Notes: generated from the sequence alone by a model not told the origin. A DNA stretch of 64,000 bases from an uncultured Prevotella sp. (GCA_900540375.1 UQFS01000015.1:1-64000), one strand, 5' to 3'. Positions 54,083 to 63,407 are shown, numbered from the stretch's first letter. A program made the numbers and translations.

Positions 54083-54790
54083 ATGGCATTGGACGGATTG
54101 ATCGCTTTTGACCGGCACCTGCTGGTTATGCTCAATGGGAGTGATTCCTTGTTTTGGGATCACTTCATGCTTATACTTACCAACGGCCTTACATGGCTCC
54201 CCTTGCTCTTCACGCTTTTCCTACTTGTGATGAAGAACAATGAGGCGATGATTCAGATAGGTCTTGTGGTAGGGTGCGTGTTGTTGGGTGTCTTCCTCTC
54301 TGGTGGACTCAACGACATCATCATCAAGCCCTTGGCGGCCCGGCCACGCCCTTGCGACGACCCGCTGATGAAATACACGGTAGATGTTGTCAACAACTAC
54401 CGTGCGTCAGGCTTCAGTTTTTTCTCCAGTCATTCTGCCAACACCATGGCGATCGCAGTATTTATGATGTGGCTCGTGCGCAGTCGGCTGCTGAGCCTTA
54501 CGCTTTTCTCCTGGTCAATCCTCAACGGCTGGTCACGGATTTACCTTGCCCAGCACTATCCCTCGGACGTTCTTGTGGGTTGGCTTTGGGGCGCGATGAT
54601 GGGCAGCCTGGCTTATTACATCTTTTACAAACTATATAATAAGGTGAGTCCGCCCGTCAACTACATCTCATCTCAATACACGACAACGGGCTACAGCAAT
54701 GTCGACATCCACAATGTCATGCTTGTGCTCATGCTCACGATCTGTGTGACGATTATCTGTGCGCTTTTCACCATGACAGGCAGCTATTGA
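54083..54790 (+). CDS. PAP2-family membrane phosphatase
   Basis: A 235-residue integral membrane protein of the PAP2/undecaprenyl-pyrophosphate phosphatase superfamily. The three active-site blocks are KPLAARPRP (K-x6-RP type), SFFSSHSANT (variant of PSGH) and SRIYLAQHYPSDVLVG (SR-x5-H-x3-D). It may recycle lipid carrier or dephosphorylate lipid A; sequence does not decide. It follows batE by 16 bp. Confidence 0.9.
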   Translation: MALDGLIAFDRHLLVMLNGSDSLFWDHFMLILTNGLTWLPLLFTLFLLVMKNNEAMIQIGLVVGCVLLGVFLSGGLNDIIIKPLAARPRPCDDPLMKYTVDVVNNYRASGFSFFSSHSANTMAIAVFMMWLVRSRLLSLTLFSWSILNGWSRIYLAQHYPSDVLVGWLWGAMMGSLAYYIFYKLYNKVSPPVNYISSQYTTTGYSNVDIHNVMLVLMLTICVTIICALFTMTGSY

Positions 54791-54829
54791 TTTTCATCAT
54801 TTCCTCTTTTAGGATTATACATAACGACA

Positions 54830-56095
54830 ATGGATACAAAACATATACATATCAGTGATTATAACTACGACTTACCCGACAGTCGTATTGCCAAGTTCCC
54901 GCTGAAGGAACGCGACCACAGCAAATTACTTATCTACGACCACGGTACGGTCAGCGAAGATATTTTCTACAACCTGCCACAGCACCTCCCTGCCGGCGCG
55001 CTGATGGTGTTTAACAACACCCGCGTCATCCAGGCACGTATGCACTTCCGCAAGGAGACCGGTGCGCTCATCGAGGTTTTTCTCATGGAGCCTGCCGAGC
55101 CCGCCGACTACGAGCAGATGTTTCAGACGACGGGCAAGTGCAGTTGGCTGTGTATGGTCGGCAATTTGAAGAAATGGAAAGAGGGTACACTCCACCGCCA
55201 GTTTGAGATTAAAGGTCATAAACTCACCCTTAACGCCACGATGGACCGCAGCCGTACCACCGAAAAGAGCGGCGGTACGAACTATTGGGTTGACTTTGAG
55301 TGGGACAATGATCAGGTCAACTTCGCTGACATCCTTGAGGCTGTGGGTGAGCTGCCTATCCCTCCCTATCTCAACCGTGAGACGCAGGAGAGCGACAAAA
55401 CCACTTACCAGACCGTCTATTCCAAGATTAAGGGCAGTGTGGCAGCGCCGACAGCGGGACTGCATTTCACCGACCGCGTGCTGAAAGACCTCGACGCTCA
55501 TGGCATCGTCCGCGATGAGGTGACGCTGCATGTAGGCGCCGGAACGTTCAAACCCGTGAAGTCTGAGGAGATCGAAGACCATAACATGCACACAGAGTAC
55601 ATCGTTGTCCACCGCCATACCTTTGAGCATCTCCTTGAGCATCAGTGCCGGGCTATCGCGGTGGGCACCACGAGCGTGCGCACTTTGGAGAGTCTTTACT
55701 ATATGGGCGTGAAGGCTTTGACCTGTCCCGACATCACGGAGGAAGAGCTGCACGTCAATCAGTGGGAGCCCTACGACCTGTCGCATGATGAGCAGGGACT
55801 CGTGATCGTCGGCGGAAAGAGCGTCAGCGTGGAGCAGTCCATACGTGCCATTCTCGACTATCTCGACCGCGATGGCCTTGAAGCACTCCATTCCAGTACC
55901 CAGATTATTATTGCTCCGGGCTACACATACAAGATCGTAAAGATGCTCATCACCAATTTCCATCAGCCTCAGAGCACGCTGCTGCTCTTGGTCAGCGCCT
56001 TCCTTCATGGCGACTGGCGCAAGGTCTATGACTATGCGCTCAGCCATGACTTCCGCTTCCTGAGCTATGGTGATTCCAGTTTGTTAAAAGTTTAA
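54830..56095 (+). CDS. queA: QueA-type S-adenosylmethionine:tRNA ribosyltransferase-isomerase
   Basis: A 421-residue QueA-family protein. QueA transfers and isomerises the ribosyl part of SAM to make epoxyqueuosine in the tRNA anticodon. Conserved blocks are YDLPDSRIAKFPLKERDHSKLL (two parts), VFNNTRVIQARM, APTAGLHFT, LHVGAGTFKPV and AVGTTSVRTLESL. At 421 residues it is longer than the usual 340-360; an insertion around residues 85-150 and a long tail account for this. It could be the second QueA-like paralogue found in Bacteroidetes rather than the main one. Confidence 0.85.
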   Translation: MDTKHIHISDYNYDLPDSRIAKFPLKERDHSKLLIYDHGTVSEDIFYNLPQHLPAGALMVFNNTRVIQARMHFRKETGALIEVFLMEPAEPADYEQMFQTTGKCSWLCMVGNLKKWKEGTLHRQFEIKGHKLTLNATMDRSRTTEKSGGTNYWVDFEWDNDQVNFADILEAVGELPIPPYLNRETQESDKTTYQTVYSKIKGSVAAPTAGLHFTDRVLKDLDAHGIVRDEVTLHVGAGTFKPVKSEEIEDHNMHTEYIVVHRHTFEHLLEHQCRAIAVGTTSVRTLESLYYMGVKALTCPDITEEELHVNQWEPYDLSHDEQGLVIVGGKSVSVEQSIRAILDYLDRDGLEALHSSTQIIIAPGYTYKIVKMLITNFHQPQSTLLLLVSAFLHGDWRKVYDYALSHDFRFLSYGDSSLLKV

Positions 56096-56099
56096 GTAT

Positions 56100-57326
56100 A
56101 TGAAGATAGGAGACAAAGTAAGTTTTCTCAGTGAGGTCGGCGGCGGAAAGGTGGCTGGCTTCCAAGGCAAGAACATCGTTTTGGTAGAGGACGAGGATGG
56201 TTTCCAGATCCCAATGCCCGTCAATGAGGTCGTCGTCGTCAAGCAGGACGACTACACTACCGCCAATGTCATCAACAAACGGGCCGAGGCTGAGGAGCAC
56301 CGGGCGCAGGAGACACTGCTCAACCATGGCGGACGCTCGGTCAAAGCCATGATGAAGGACGGACAGGACGAGGAAGTGGATATGACAGTCGAAGACACGG
56401 TTGACGACACCAAAGAGGTTACCTACCGCCCGCAGGCCGTAGAGCGGCAGGGCGGCAATCAGCTTTCGGCTTATCTTGCTTTTGTTCCGGACGATGTCAA
56501 GGAGCTCATCAACAACCCGAAGTTCACGGTCAACCTCGTCAACGACTGCAACTATTATCTGAAATATACCTATCTCCAGGCCGAGGGCAACAGCTGGGCA
56601 GTGCTCTCTGAAGGCGAGGTGGAACCCAATACCGTACTTTTCCTTGGGGAGCTGAGCCGCGAGGATGTCAACCATCTCGACCGCATGGCCGTGCAGCTTA
56701 TTGCCTACAAACGTGAGAAGGCGTTTATCCTCAAACCCACGGTCGACGTTCAGCTGCGTCTCGATCCCATGAAGTTCTATAAAGTCCATACGATGGCGGT
56801 CACTGACTTCTTTGAGTCTCCCTGCCTGCTCTATACGCTGGTGGAGAACGACAAGGTGGCCCGCCCACTCGTCCTTGACGCTAAGAAACTCAAGGAAGAG
56901 ATGTACGCCGGTAAGCAAAATGCCGCTACCGCTCAGGCTCCTGCCGCCAAGCAGCGTGAGCAACTGGTGAGCCGCTACTCCGACGACCAAAGCAAGGGTA
57001 ACAAGCGCAACTCACCATACATCCGTCATCGCGGTCTTGACGATGCGCTCGTCGTCGACTTGCATACCGAGGAGATCCTTGATACCATGCAGGGAATGAA
57101 GCCCGGTGAGATCCTCGACTACCAGCTCAAGGTCTTCCGCGACACGATGAACGCTCATCTGAACCATAAAGGTCAGAAGATCGTCTTCATTCATGGCAAG
57201 GGTGAGGGTGTGCTGCGCCGCGCGCTCATCAACGACCTCACCTACCGTTACAAGAAGTGCACCTATCAGGATGCCTCTTTTCAGGAATACGGTTACGGCG
57301 CCACAATGGTCACCATCAACTCCTAA
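56100..57326 (+). CDS. DUF2027 protein with C-terminal Smr domain
   Basis: A 408-residue cytoplasmic protein. The N-terminal DUF2027 part (MKIGDKVSFLSEVGGGKVAG) resembles a small beta-barrel; the middle is beta-rich, and the last 80 or so residues form an Smr domain with VVDLHTEEI (DLHG-like) and FIHGKGEGVLRRAL (HGKG). Smr domains nick branched DNA or cleave mRNA on stalled ribosomes. It is Bacteroidetes-typical. It is 4 bp after queA and likely translationally coupled. Confidence 0.88.
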   Translation: MKIGDKVSFLSEVGGGKVAGFQGKNIVLVEDEDGFQIPMPVNEVVVVKQDDYTTANVINKRAEAEEHRAQETLLNHGGRSVKAMMKDGQDEEVDMTVEDTVDDTKEVTYRPQAVERQGGNQLSAYLAFVPDDVKELINNPKFTVNLVNDCNYYLKYTYLQAEGNSWAVLSEGEVEPNTVLFLGELSREDVNHLDRMAVQLIAYKREKAFILKPTVDVQLRLDPMKFYKVHTMAVTDFFESPCLLYTLVENDKVARPLVLDAKKLKEEMYAGKQNAATAQAPAAKQREQLVSRYSDDQSKGNKRNSPYIRHRGLDDALVVDLHTEEILDTMQGMKPGEILDYQLKVFRDTMNAHLNHKGQKIVFIHGKGEGVLRRALINDLTYRYKKCTYQDASFQEYGYGATMVTINS

Positions 57327-57337
57327 TTGAAAGTTAA

Positions 57338-59278
57338 ATGGAATACGGATATATTAAGGTGGCCTCGGCAGTGCCTCTTGTCAGCGTCGCTGACTGCAAC
57401 GAAAACGTCAAGAATATCGAGAACCTTATCGCGCAGGCCGAAGGACAGGGCGTGGAGATCATCGTCTTTCCTGAGCTCTGCCTCACAGGTTACACTTGTC
57501 AGGACCTCTTCCGGCAGCACGTGTTGCTCGATGCCGCTGAGGTGGCCGTCATGAAACTGCTCGAGTTCACCAACCAACTCGACATCATCGCCATCGTCGG
57601 AGCTCCCGTGGTCGTTGGTGATCTGTTGCTCAACTGTGCCATCGTCATTCAGAAAGGCCATGTGCTCGGCATTGTGCCAAAGACATACTTGCCCAATTAC
57701 AGTGAGTTCTACGAGAAGCGCTGGTTTGCTTCCGCCCAGGATTTGCGTCCCGGCACGTTCCACTATGCGGGCCATTCCATCTCTATCACCTCTTCGCCAC
57801 AGCTTTTCCGTACGATGGACGGCGTAACCTTTGGCGTAGAGATCTGTGAGGACGTGTGGGCACCGACGCCGCCGAGCAACCATCTGGCCTTGGCCGGAGC
57901 CGGCATTATCTTCAATCTCAGTGCCAGCGATGAGCTCATCGGCAAACACGACTACCTGCTCAGCCTGCTCAGCAATCAGAGCGCGCGCACCATGAGCGGC
58001 TATGTCTACAGCAGTGCAGGCTTTGGCGAGAGCACACAAGATGTGGTTTATGGTGGCAACGCACTGATCTACGAGAATGGCAAACTACTGGCCAAGGGTG
58101 AGCGCTTCTCCTTGCAGCCTCAGTTGCAGACGGCACAGATCGATGTGGAATACCTGCGGTCGGAGCGTCAGATGAACACGACGTTTACGAATGCTCAGCG
58201 CCGGATGATCCACGAAGACATCCGCTTTATCGATGCCGATGTGGTCGACCATCACGATTTCGTGTTGGAGCGCACCATCAACCCGCATCCTTTCATCCCG
58301 AAGAGTGATGACATGGAGCGGTCATGCAATGAGATCTTCTCCATTCAGGTCATGGGTCTGGCACGCCGCATCGTCCACACACATGCCAAGACAGTGGTCG
58401 TCGGCGTGAGCGGCGGACTGGACTCTACACTGGCCTTGTTGGTTTGCGTGAAGACCTTCGACAAGCTTGGCATGGACAGAAAAGGCATCGTGGGCGTCAC
58501 CATGCCGGGCTTCGGTACCACCGACCGTACCTATCACAATGCAGTCAGCCTGATGAATTCCCTCGGTGTAACCATTCGCGAGATCAGTATTGCCAAGAGT
58601 GTCACGCAGCACTTCGAGGATATCGGGCACGACATGCAAGTGCATGATGTCACTTATGAAAACGGACAGGCCCGTGAGCGCACGCAGATCCTCATGGATC
58701 TCTCCAACCAGCTTGGCGGTCTCGTCGTCGGCACAGGTGACCTCTCGGAGCTTGCTTTGGGATGGGCTACATACAATGGTGACCACATGAGCATGTATGG
58801 TGTCAACGCCTCCATCCCCAAGACACTCATCAAGTATCTCGTGGAGTTTGCCGCCAAGACAGTAGACGACAAGAGTGCATCTACGCTCTTTGACATCATC
58901 GCCACGCCGATTTCGCCCGAACTGATCCCTGCTGACGAGAATGGCAACATCAAGCAGAAGACCGAAGACCTCGTGGGTCCTTACGAGCTTCACGATTTCT
59001 TCCTCTACTATTTCCTGCGCTGTGGTTTCAGTCCCCGCAAGATCTTCATGCTGGCCTGCCATGTCTTCGACGGCACACGTCCCCAGGAGGGTGTCTCGAT
59101 CTATTCCGAGGAGACGATCCGCCATTGGCTCCGCACATTCTGTCGCCGCTTCTTTGCTCAGCAGTTCAAGCGCTCTTGCCTGCCCGACGGACCCAAAGTC
59201 GGTTCCGTCAGCCTCAGTCCGCGTGGCGACTGGCGCATGCCCACCGATGCTCAGTCGGCTTTGTGGCTGGAAGAATAA
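57338..59278 (+). CDS. nadE: Glutamine-dependent NAD(+) synthetase
   Basis: A 646-residue two-domain enzyme. The N-terminal nitrilase-type glutaminase has Glu in VFPELCLTGY, Lys in VPKTYLPNYSEF and Cys in VEICEDVWAP. The C-terminal synthetase has the pyrophosphate loop GVSGGLDSTLALL and GTGDLSELALGW. It makes NAD from deamido-NAD with glutamine-derived ammonia. Length is normal. It is the last gene before the terminator. Confidence 0.96.
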   Translation: MEYGYIKVASAVPLVSVADCNENVKNIENLIAQAEGQGVEIIVFPELCLTGYTCQDLFRQHVLLDAAEVAVMKLLEFTNQLDIIAIVGAPVVVGDLLLNCAIVIQKGHVLGIVPKTYLPNYSEFYEKRWFASAQDLRPGTFHYAGHSISITSSPQLFRTMDGVTFGVEICEDVWAPTPPSNHLALAGAGIIFNLSASDELIGKHDYLLSLLSNQSARTMSGYVYSSAGFGESTQDVVYGGNALIYENGKLLAKGERFSLQPQLQTAQIDVEYLRSERQMNTTFTNAQRRMIHEDIRFIDADVVDHHDFVLERTINPHPFIPKSDDMERSCNEIFSIQVMGLARRIVHTHAKTVVVGVSGGLDSTLALLVCVKTFDKLGMDRKGIVGVTMPGFGTTDRTYHNAVSLMNSLGVTIREISIAKSVTQHFEDIGHDMQVHDVTYENGQARERTQILMDLSNQLGGLVVGTGDLSELALGWATYNGDHMSMYGVNASIPKTLIKYLVEFAAKTVDDKSASTLFDIIATPISPELIPADENGNIKQKTEDLVGPYELHDFFLYYFLRCGFSPRKIFMLACHVFDGTRPQEGVSIYSEETIRHWLRTFCRRFFAQQFKRSCLPDGPKVGSVSLSPRGDWRMPTDAQSALWLEE

Positions 59279-59351
59279 GGGCTTCGTCAGAAAATAAAAT
59301 CTTATGCTTTCAGTAGGGAAAAACGTTTCCTACTGATGCTATAAAACGAAT

Positions 59352-59396
59352 AAAGCCCCAAGCAACCTGATTTGATGGTTGCTTGGGGCTTTTGTT
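59352..59396. terminator. Bidirectional terminator after nadE
   Basis: A perfect 16-bp stem pairs AAAGCCCCAAGCAACC (59352-59367) with 59377-59392 across a 9-nt loop, flanked by A-rich and T-rich runs. It separates converging nadE and the DUF4840 gene. Confidence 0.88.
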
Positions 59397-59410
59397 TGAT
59401 GGGGGATGAA

Positions 59411-60019
59411 TTATTTGTTATGGAAGTAGAACGGAAGTGCCAAACCGGCGGCGAGTAAGTTTGTTCCGCCAATGATATTTTCGTTGTCAAGGTAGACACC
59501 ACCCAAGACGATTTGCAGTCCGATGGTCTTTCCGCTCTTCACGCCATAAGAATTGGGACATCCAGCATAGAAAGCCAGCGTGATCGTGTGGGACTTACCT
59601 TCAGCCATTGTGCTGAATGTCAGTTTCTGTGGCTGTAAGTGGAATGTCACAGGAGAGAGACTGTAGAAATAAGTATAGCATTTCAGTATCTGTGCCGGAG
59701 CATTCTCCAGACATGCTTTAGCGGTAGCATCTTGCACAAAATGCCCGATAGAGTTGACATGGAAGTTGTAGACGGTTGCTGTCGAATCGGTTTCAAAGTT
59801 CACGCTCGTGGCTACGGAGTCGACCTTTGACGGCTTTTTGGTGAAGATAGAGTCGTAATAGACCAGCTGTCCACTATGCGGTCCCTCTACAGCCAGGTAA
59901 GCCTTGTGCTGCTCTTCACGTGTCAGACCGTTGTCGTCGTCATCGTCGTTTAAGCAAGAAGTCATGGTCAGTGCTGCGATCATGCACAGCAACAGTGTCA
60001 AGATTGAAGTTTTTCTCAT
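59411..60019 (-). CDS. DUF4840-type lipoprotein
   Basis: A 202-residue lipoprotein. The lipobox MTSC is followed by LNDDDDD, a strong acidic surface-export signature. The rest is beta-rich (GQLVYYDSIFTKKPSKVD, then VTFHLQPQKLTFSTMAEGK and GLQIVLGGVYLDNENI) and fits DUF4840. Function unknown; probably displayed on the cell surface. It is monocistronic. A -7-like TATCTTTG is at 60067-60074 (-). Confidence 0.78.
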   Translation of the reverse strand: MRKTSILTLLLCMIAALTMTSCLNDDDDDNGLTREEQHKAYLAVEGPHSGQLVYYDSIFTKKPSKVDSVATSVNFETDSTATVYNFHVNSIGHFVQDATAKACLENAPAQILKCYTYFYSLSPVTFHLQPQKLTFSTMAEGKSHTITLAFYAGCPNSYGVKSGKTIGLQIVLGGVYLDNENIIGGTNLLAAGLALPFYFHNK

Positions 60020-60120
60020 TTTACTTTATTATTTGATTTTGATTGAATGTTTCTATTGGTTAAATGCAAAGATACGGAAAAACTTGCATGTAGGGGATAA
60101 GAAAATCAAATAAAATAGAT

Positions 60121-60150
60121 CCGTCCGCTTAAACATGCTTTAGCGGACGG
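60121..60150 (-). terminator. Terminator of the porin operon
   Basis: CCGTCCGCT (60121-60129) pairs with AGCGGACGG (60142-60150), with a 12-nt loop; on the minus strand it is followed by ATCTATTTTATTTG. It lies just past the small His-rich gene. Confidence 0.7.
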
Positions 60151-60160
60151 GTCATCAAGA

Positions 60161-60382
60161 CTATTCTGTTGTGTAGATCCAGTAGACGTAGGCCATAAGT
60201 GCAATGGCTGTTAACGATAGTACAGCGAACAGAATCTTCCCTACGAGGGGCTTCCTTTTTATGCTTATGAAAGCTTTGCGCTTATATCGCTCTGACCCGT
60301 CCATGTGATGATGGTGGTGATGGTGATGCTGATCTGTAGAGGATTGCGTCGTTTGGGACGTTGTGTCTTGTGTGGAAGTCAT
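60161..60382 (-). CDS. Small His-rich single-pass membrane protein
   Basis: A 73-residue protein: Thr/Ser/Gln-rich N-terminus, a run of eight histidines (DQHHHHHHHHMDG, about residues 19-26), a basic patch (RYKRKAFISIKRKP) and one C-terminal membrane helix (about 48-70, ILFAVLSLTAIALMAYVYWIY). The basic patch before the helix puts the His run on the cytoplasmic side. It lies 12 bp after the porin gene, so the two are probably co-transcribed. Poly-His suggests metal binding, but no family is recognised. Confidence 0.65.
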   Translation of the reverse strand: MTSTQDTTSQTTQSSTDQHHHHHHHHMDGSERYKRKAFISIKRKPLVGKILFAVLSLTAIALMAYVYWIYTTE

Positions 60383-60394
60383 ATAAAATATTAA

Positions 60395-61516
60395 TTAAAA
60401 GCGGAAGTCAAGTTGCACGTCGATCATGTTGTAGTTTGGCTTGTCCAGATTACGATCGTTGACGCACATATATTCCGTATTGAGTTGTATGTTTTTGTTG
60501 AACAGATAGTTGAGACCGGCTTCATACTGTGTGCGGCTCGATCCCCATTCAGCAGACTGTCTGTAGAGATCGTAGCGGGCTTTGGCGTAGAGCTTCTTGC
60601 TGATTACAGGGGCAATGACCAGAGCGTAGTATGCGTCGGCCTTGCTGCCGATGGCTTCATTGACGGTGCAGTCTGTGGTACCATTACCGCCGGACTCCGA
60701 TACCTTGAAGGCTTTACCGGTGGAGTGGACATATTCCGAGCGGAAAGTCCAGTCGCTGGCTTTGTACTCGGCAGAGAAAGCATAGCGGTGCTGTGGCAGT
60801 TTGCGCACCTCGCCCTTGTGCGTTCCGCTCTCGTCAGTCCAGTTGCCTTTACGGGCATAGGAACCCTCACTGCCGAATATGCCGAGGCGCATGCCGGCTA
60901 CGGGCATCACCCAGATGCCGCCGATCACGTCCTTTTGCTGGTCCGCATCCTTGGTGTTGATGCCCTGTCCGTTGTAGACTCCAATCTGATAGTGCAGCAA
61001 GTCGCGCTTCTGGGCATTGGGCAGGAAGTCACCCTGTACCTGTACACCGATGTCACGCCCGTTGCTGGCCTTGACACCACTGCGGTCGGAGAAATAGCAG
61101 AGCTTGTTGATGGCTTGGGCATAACTGAAGAATCCTTGGTCGATAGGATGCATCGGGTTCTCAAAGGTGAACGCACGCTTGAACTGACCGACTTTCACTT
61201 TGAAGAAACTATATTTCTGCCACTCGGTGAACGCATCTACAACACGCGGGGAGTTGCCGAGCGTGGACGTGTTGCCGTTGAACTGCAACTGAACTTTCCA
61301 ATACCAGTCCTGCTGGATGCGCCCTTCGAGGGCGATACGGCCCAGACGCAGGTTAAATGAGTTAGCCTTGGCATTCTCTTGGTCACTGTATTGATATTGT
61401 GTCATCACATAGCCCGAGAGCTTCACATCGTTGATCCATTGTGGCAACTTAGTTTCGGCTTGAGCCATTGAGGCAAAGCCCAAAGACAGCAGTGCCACAG
61501 AAAAAAGTTTCTTCAT
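60395..61516 (-). CDS. OprP/OprO-like porin
   Basis: A 373-residue outer-membrane beta-barrel. A signal peptide (ending ASMAQA) precedes repeated amphipathic strands (LPQWINDVKLSGYVMTQYQY, FNLRLGRIALEGRI, FKVKVGQFKRAFTFENPMHP) and ends on an aromatic (VQLDFRF). The GQFK..F pattern is typical of the phosphate-selective porin O/P family, but phosphate selectivity is not shown. A -7-like TATATTTG is at 61610-61617 (-). Confidence 0.87.
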   Translation of the reverse strand: MKKLFSVALLSLGFASMAQAETKLPQWINDVKLSGYVMTQYQYSDQENAKANSFNLRLGRIALEGRIQQDWYWKVQLQFNGNTSTLGNSPRVVDAFTEWQKYSFFKVKVGQFKRAFTFENPMHPIDQGFFSYAQAINKLCYFSDRSGVKASNGRDIGVQVQGDFLPNAQKRDLLHYQIGVYNGQGINTKDADQQKDVIGGIWVMPVAGMRLGIFGSEGSYARKGNWTDESGTHKGEVRKLPQHRYAFSAEYKASDWTFRSEYVHSTGKAFKVSESGGNGTTDCTVNEAIGSKADAYYALVIAPVISKKLYAKARYDLYRQSAEWGSSRTQYEAGLNYLFNKNIQLNTEYMCVNDRNLDKPNYNMIDVQLDFRF

Positions 61517-61687
61517 GTTTTAGTGTTTATTTGTCTCTTGTGAACTGATCCTTTATAGACTCAACATAGTTAAAATGAAGAGTCAGTTGATAAAAGGCCA
61601 TTATTTGTGCAAATATAATTAAATTATAAGAGGTATGTTTCGTTGCATTAAGAAAAAATAGTTGATAGATAAATAAAACTGATTTTG

Positions 61688-61719
61688 TTTGGCGGAATGA
61701 AATTTTTGTCGTATCTTTG
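61688..61719 (+). promoter_or_regulatory. Bacteroidales promoter of tRNA-Pro
   Basis: TTTG (61688-61691), 20 bp, TATCTTTG (61712-61719) matches the consensus closely, about 60 bp before the tRNA. Confidence 0.8.
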
Positions 61720-61789
61720 CACCCGCAATTCAGAAATCAACAAGTTGCGACTTCGTAGTGTGATTGCTTGTTGAGAAGGAAGAGCAAAG

Positions 61790-61863
61790 CGGGGTGTAGC
61801 GCAGTCCGGTAGCGCTCCTGGTTTGGGACCAGGTGGTCGCAGGTTCGAATCCTGTCGCCCCGA
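61790..61863 (+). tRNA. tRNA-Pro (anticodon UGG)
   Basis: A complete cloverleaf. The acceptor stem pairs CGGGGTG with CGCCCCG, the anticodon loop TTTGGGA (61822-61828) holds TGG, and the T-loop is TTCGAAT. The discriminator is A and CCA is not encoded. Confidence 0.96.
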
Positions 61864-61867
61864 CATA

Positions 61868-61902
61868 AAGAGAGTTTCTCATTGTGGGAAACTCTCTTTT
61901 TT
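61868..61902 (+). terminator. Terminator after tRNA-Pro
   Basis: AAGAGAGTTTC pairs with GAAACTCTCTT across a short loop, followed by TTTT, five bases past the tRNA. Confidence 0.85.
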
Positions 61903-62044
61903 GGCTATATAAGCATGTATAGCGTTTCCTTTTATATGCGGTGTCTGTCTGGTGCTAAAGACTTGGAGGTATTCATTGAACTGTTACATCGTTTTCCCCT
62001 TGCGGGGAATCATCTTTTCTTCGTGGATGAATCTTTACAAAAAG

Positions 62045-62460
62045 GCATCACTGCGGAGTTGCAATCTAGGGGCTGCGAAAACATGAAAAAGAGAAAAAAC
62101 GGAGATGAGATATCCTTCTTTGTGCTATCTCGTTGTCAAAGTACCTTTCTGATGCTATCAGAAAGGCTTTCTGCCTTGGTCGAAGTGCCTTTCTGCCTTG
62201 GTCAAACTACCGAGATGATAGTATCAGAAAGGCTTCCTGATGAGCAATATTACCATGATCTCATTTAAAAAAAGCTATTTTGTGGGAGTTAAAATCGCTC
62301 TATGCTTGTAAGGTTTTGATTGTTAGGAAATTATGAAGATACCTTCAAAATTCGCAAAATTGAGAGCAACATAGGTGTCGGTTCAGAAAATCGCAAGGAG
62401 AAGGGCGGAAAAATGTCAGTTTATCCAACAAATAAGAGAGAAAGTGACATTTGTGGCCAG
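62045..62460. repeat. Intergenic 22-nt-core element, copy C
   Basis: The gap 61903-62565 holds the third copy of the element at 14595 and 35130. The head has GTTGCAATCTAGGGG. The core has two 22-nt tandem units around CTTTCTGCCTTGGTC and the motif GGTCAAACTACCGAGATGAT, matching GGTCAAAGTACCGAGATGAT in copy B. The tail has GCAACATAGGTGTCGG (GCAAGATAGGTCTTCG in copy A) and GCGGAAAAATGTCAGTTTAT. A 128-codon frame (61882-62268) crosses it and is not convincing. Confidence 0.65.
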
Positions 62461-62565
62461 TTGTGAATACATGCTGAAGGATACGGTTGAGGCAGACTAT
62501 CGGGGCTGTTGACAACTTCAATGCGGGATTCTTGAAATCATATTATGGAACGAGGGAATAGACTA

Positions 62566-63396
62566 TCATTCCTCGAAATGATACTTGTCATTAAGCGCTT
62601 TATAGTCCTCTTTTGCTTTCTCAAGAAACTGGTGGTATTCTTCGGACCGAGGGTTGAAGGGACGGTGCTCAAGGGCTTTGCGGATGGGATGCCACTGCTC
62701 AAGGAAGTGAAATGTGGCAGGAGAAAAGTAGGCATGGGACAGTCGTTCGTAGATGTAGCTGACGGCCTGCTCGGTAGGGTGTAGCATGTCTTCCTGATAG
62801 AAGCGGTAGTCACGGAGCTCATCGTTGACAATCTCGTAGGAAGGGAAATAGACGACCGTCGGGTCGTCAAACGCTTCGATGATCTGGTCGACAGCCAACA
62901 GCAGCGTGGCCTTGGACAGCTGACTGCCATGATAACCATATTTTCGGTAGCGGATAGGACTCACGGTGAGCAGAATACGCGTGGAAGGAAAGCCAGAGCG
63001 AATCAGTCGGATAGCCTCAGAAAGTGCCTCGGCACACTGGTCGACAGTCAACTGCTCTTCGTGGAAAAGCTTTTGCGGCCGCTTCTGGCAGTTGTCCACG
63101 ATCTCACCCGTGGCGATGAGACGATAGACATGATTGGTGCCGAGCGTGAAGACAGCAGTACCGGGTTCGTCAGTACTGAATGGCAACTGACCGGCATCGA
63201 TAAGCCGCCTGACCGTATGGAGCACGCTCACCGGATTGTACATCACACCGAAAGGATTGACAAGCGCGCGGAATTTCTCTTCCTTGAACCGCTTGCCGAT
63301 GTTGTCGGCAAAGCACGATCCCACGAAGAGCATCCGCTCGCAGGGCTCAATTTGCCACGGCGAGGGCGCAATGGTGACGGGTGTGGTGAACTGCAA
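62566..63396 (-). CDS. GSCFA-domain protein
   Basis: A 276-residue cytoplasmic protein with the family motif LFVGSCFADNIGKRF near the N-terminus, then FRALVNPFGVMYNPVSVL, LLTVSPIRYRK and SYEIVNDELRDYRFYQEDMLHPT. GSCFA resembles SGNH/GDSL hydrolases (Ser in GSCFA, DMLHP late), but its reaction is not established. The start is TTG at 63394-63396: the resulting (M)QFTTPVTIAPSPW matches the family start, and the first ATG would remove part of it. It follows uvrA by 11 bp. Confidence 0.87.
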   Translation of the reverse strand: MQFTTPVTIAPSPWQIEPCERMLFVGSCFADNIGKRFKEEKFRALVNPFGVMYNPVSVLHTVRRLIDAGQLPFSTDEPGTAVFTLGTNHVYRLIATGEIVDNCQKRPQKLFHEEQLTVDQCAEALSEAIRLIRSGFPSTRILLTVSPIRYRKYGYHGSQLSKATLLLAVDQIIEAFDDPTVVYFPSYEIVNDELRDYRFYQEDMLHPTEQAVSYIYERLSHAYFSPATFHFLEQWHPIRKALEHRPFNPRSEEYHQFLEKAKEDYKALNDKYHFEE

Positions 63397-63407
63397 GGCT
63401 GGGTATC

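Noticed and set aside
61882..62268. A 128-codon frame after tRNA-Pro
   Set aside because: It begins inside the tRNA terminator and its second half is the non-coding repeat element; the first half shows no family, though a decayed gene cannot be excluded.
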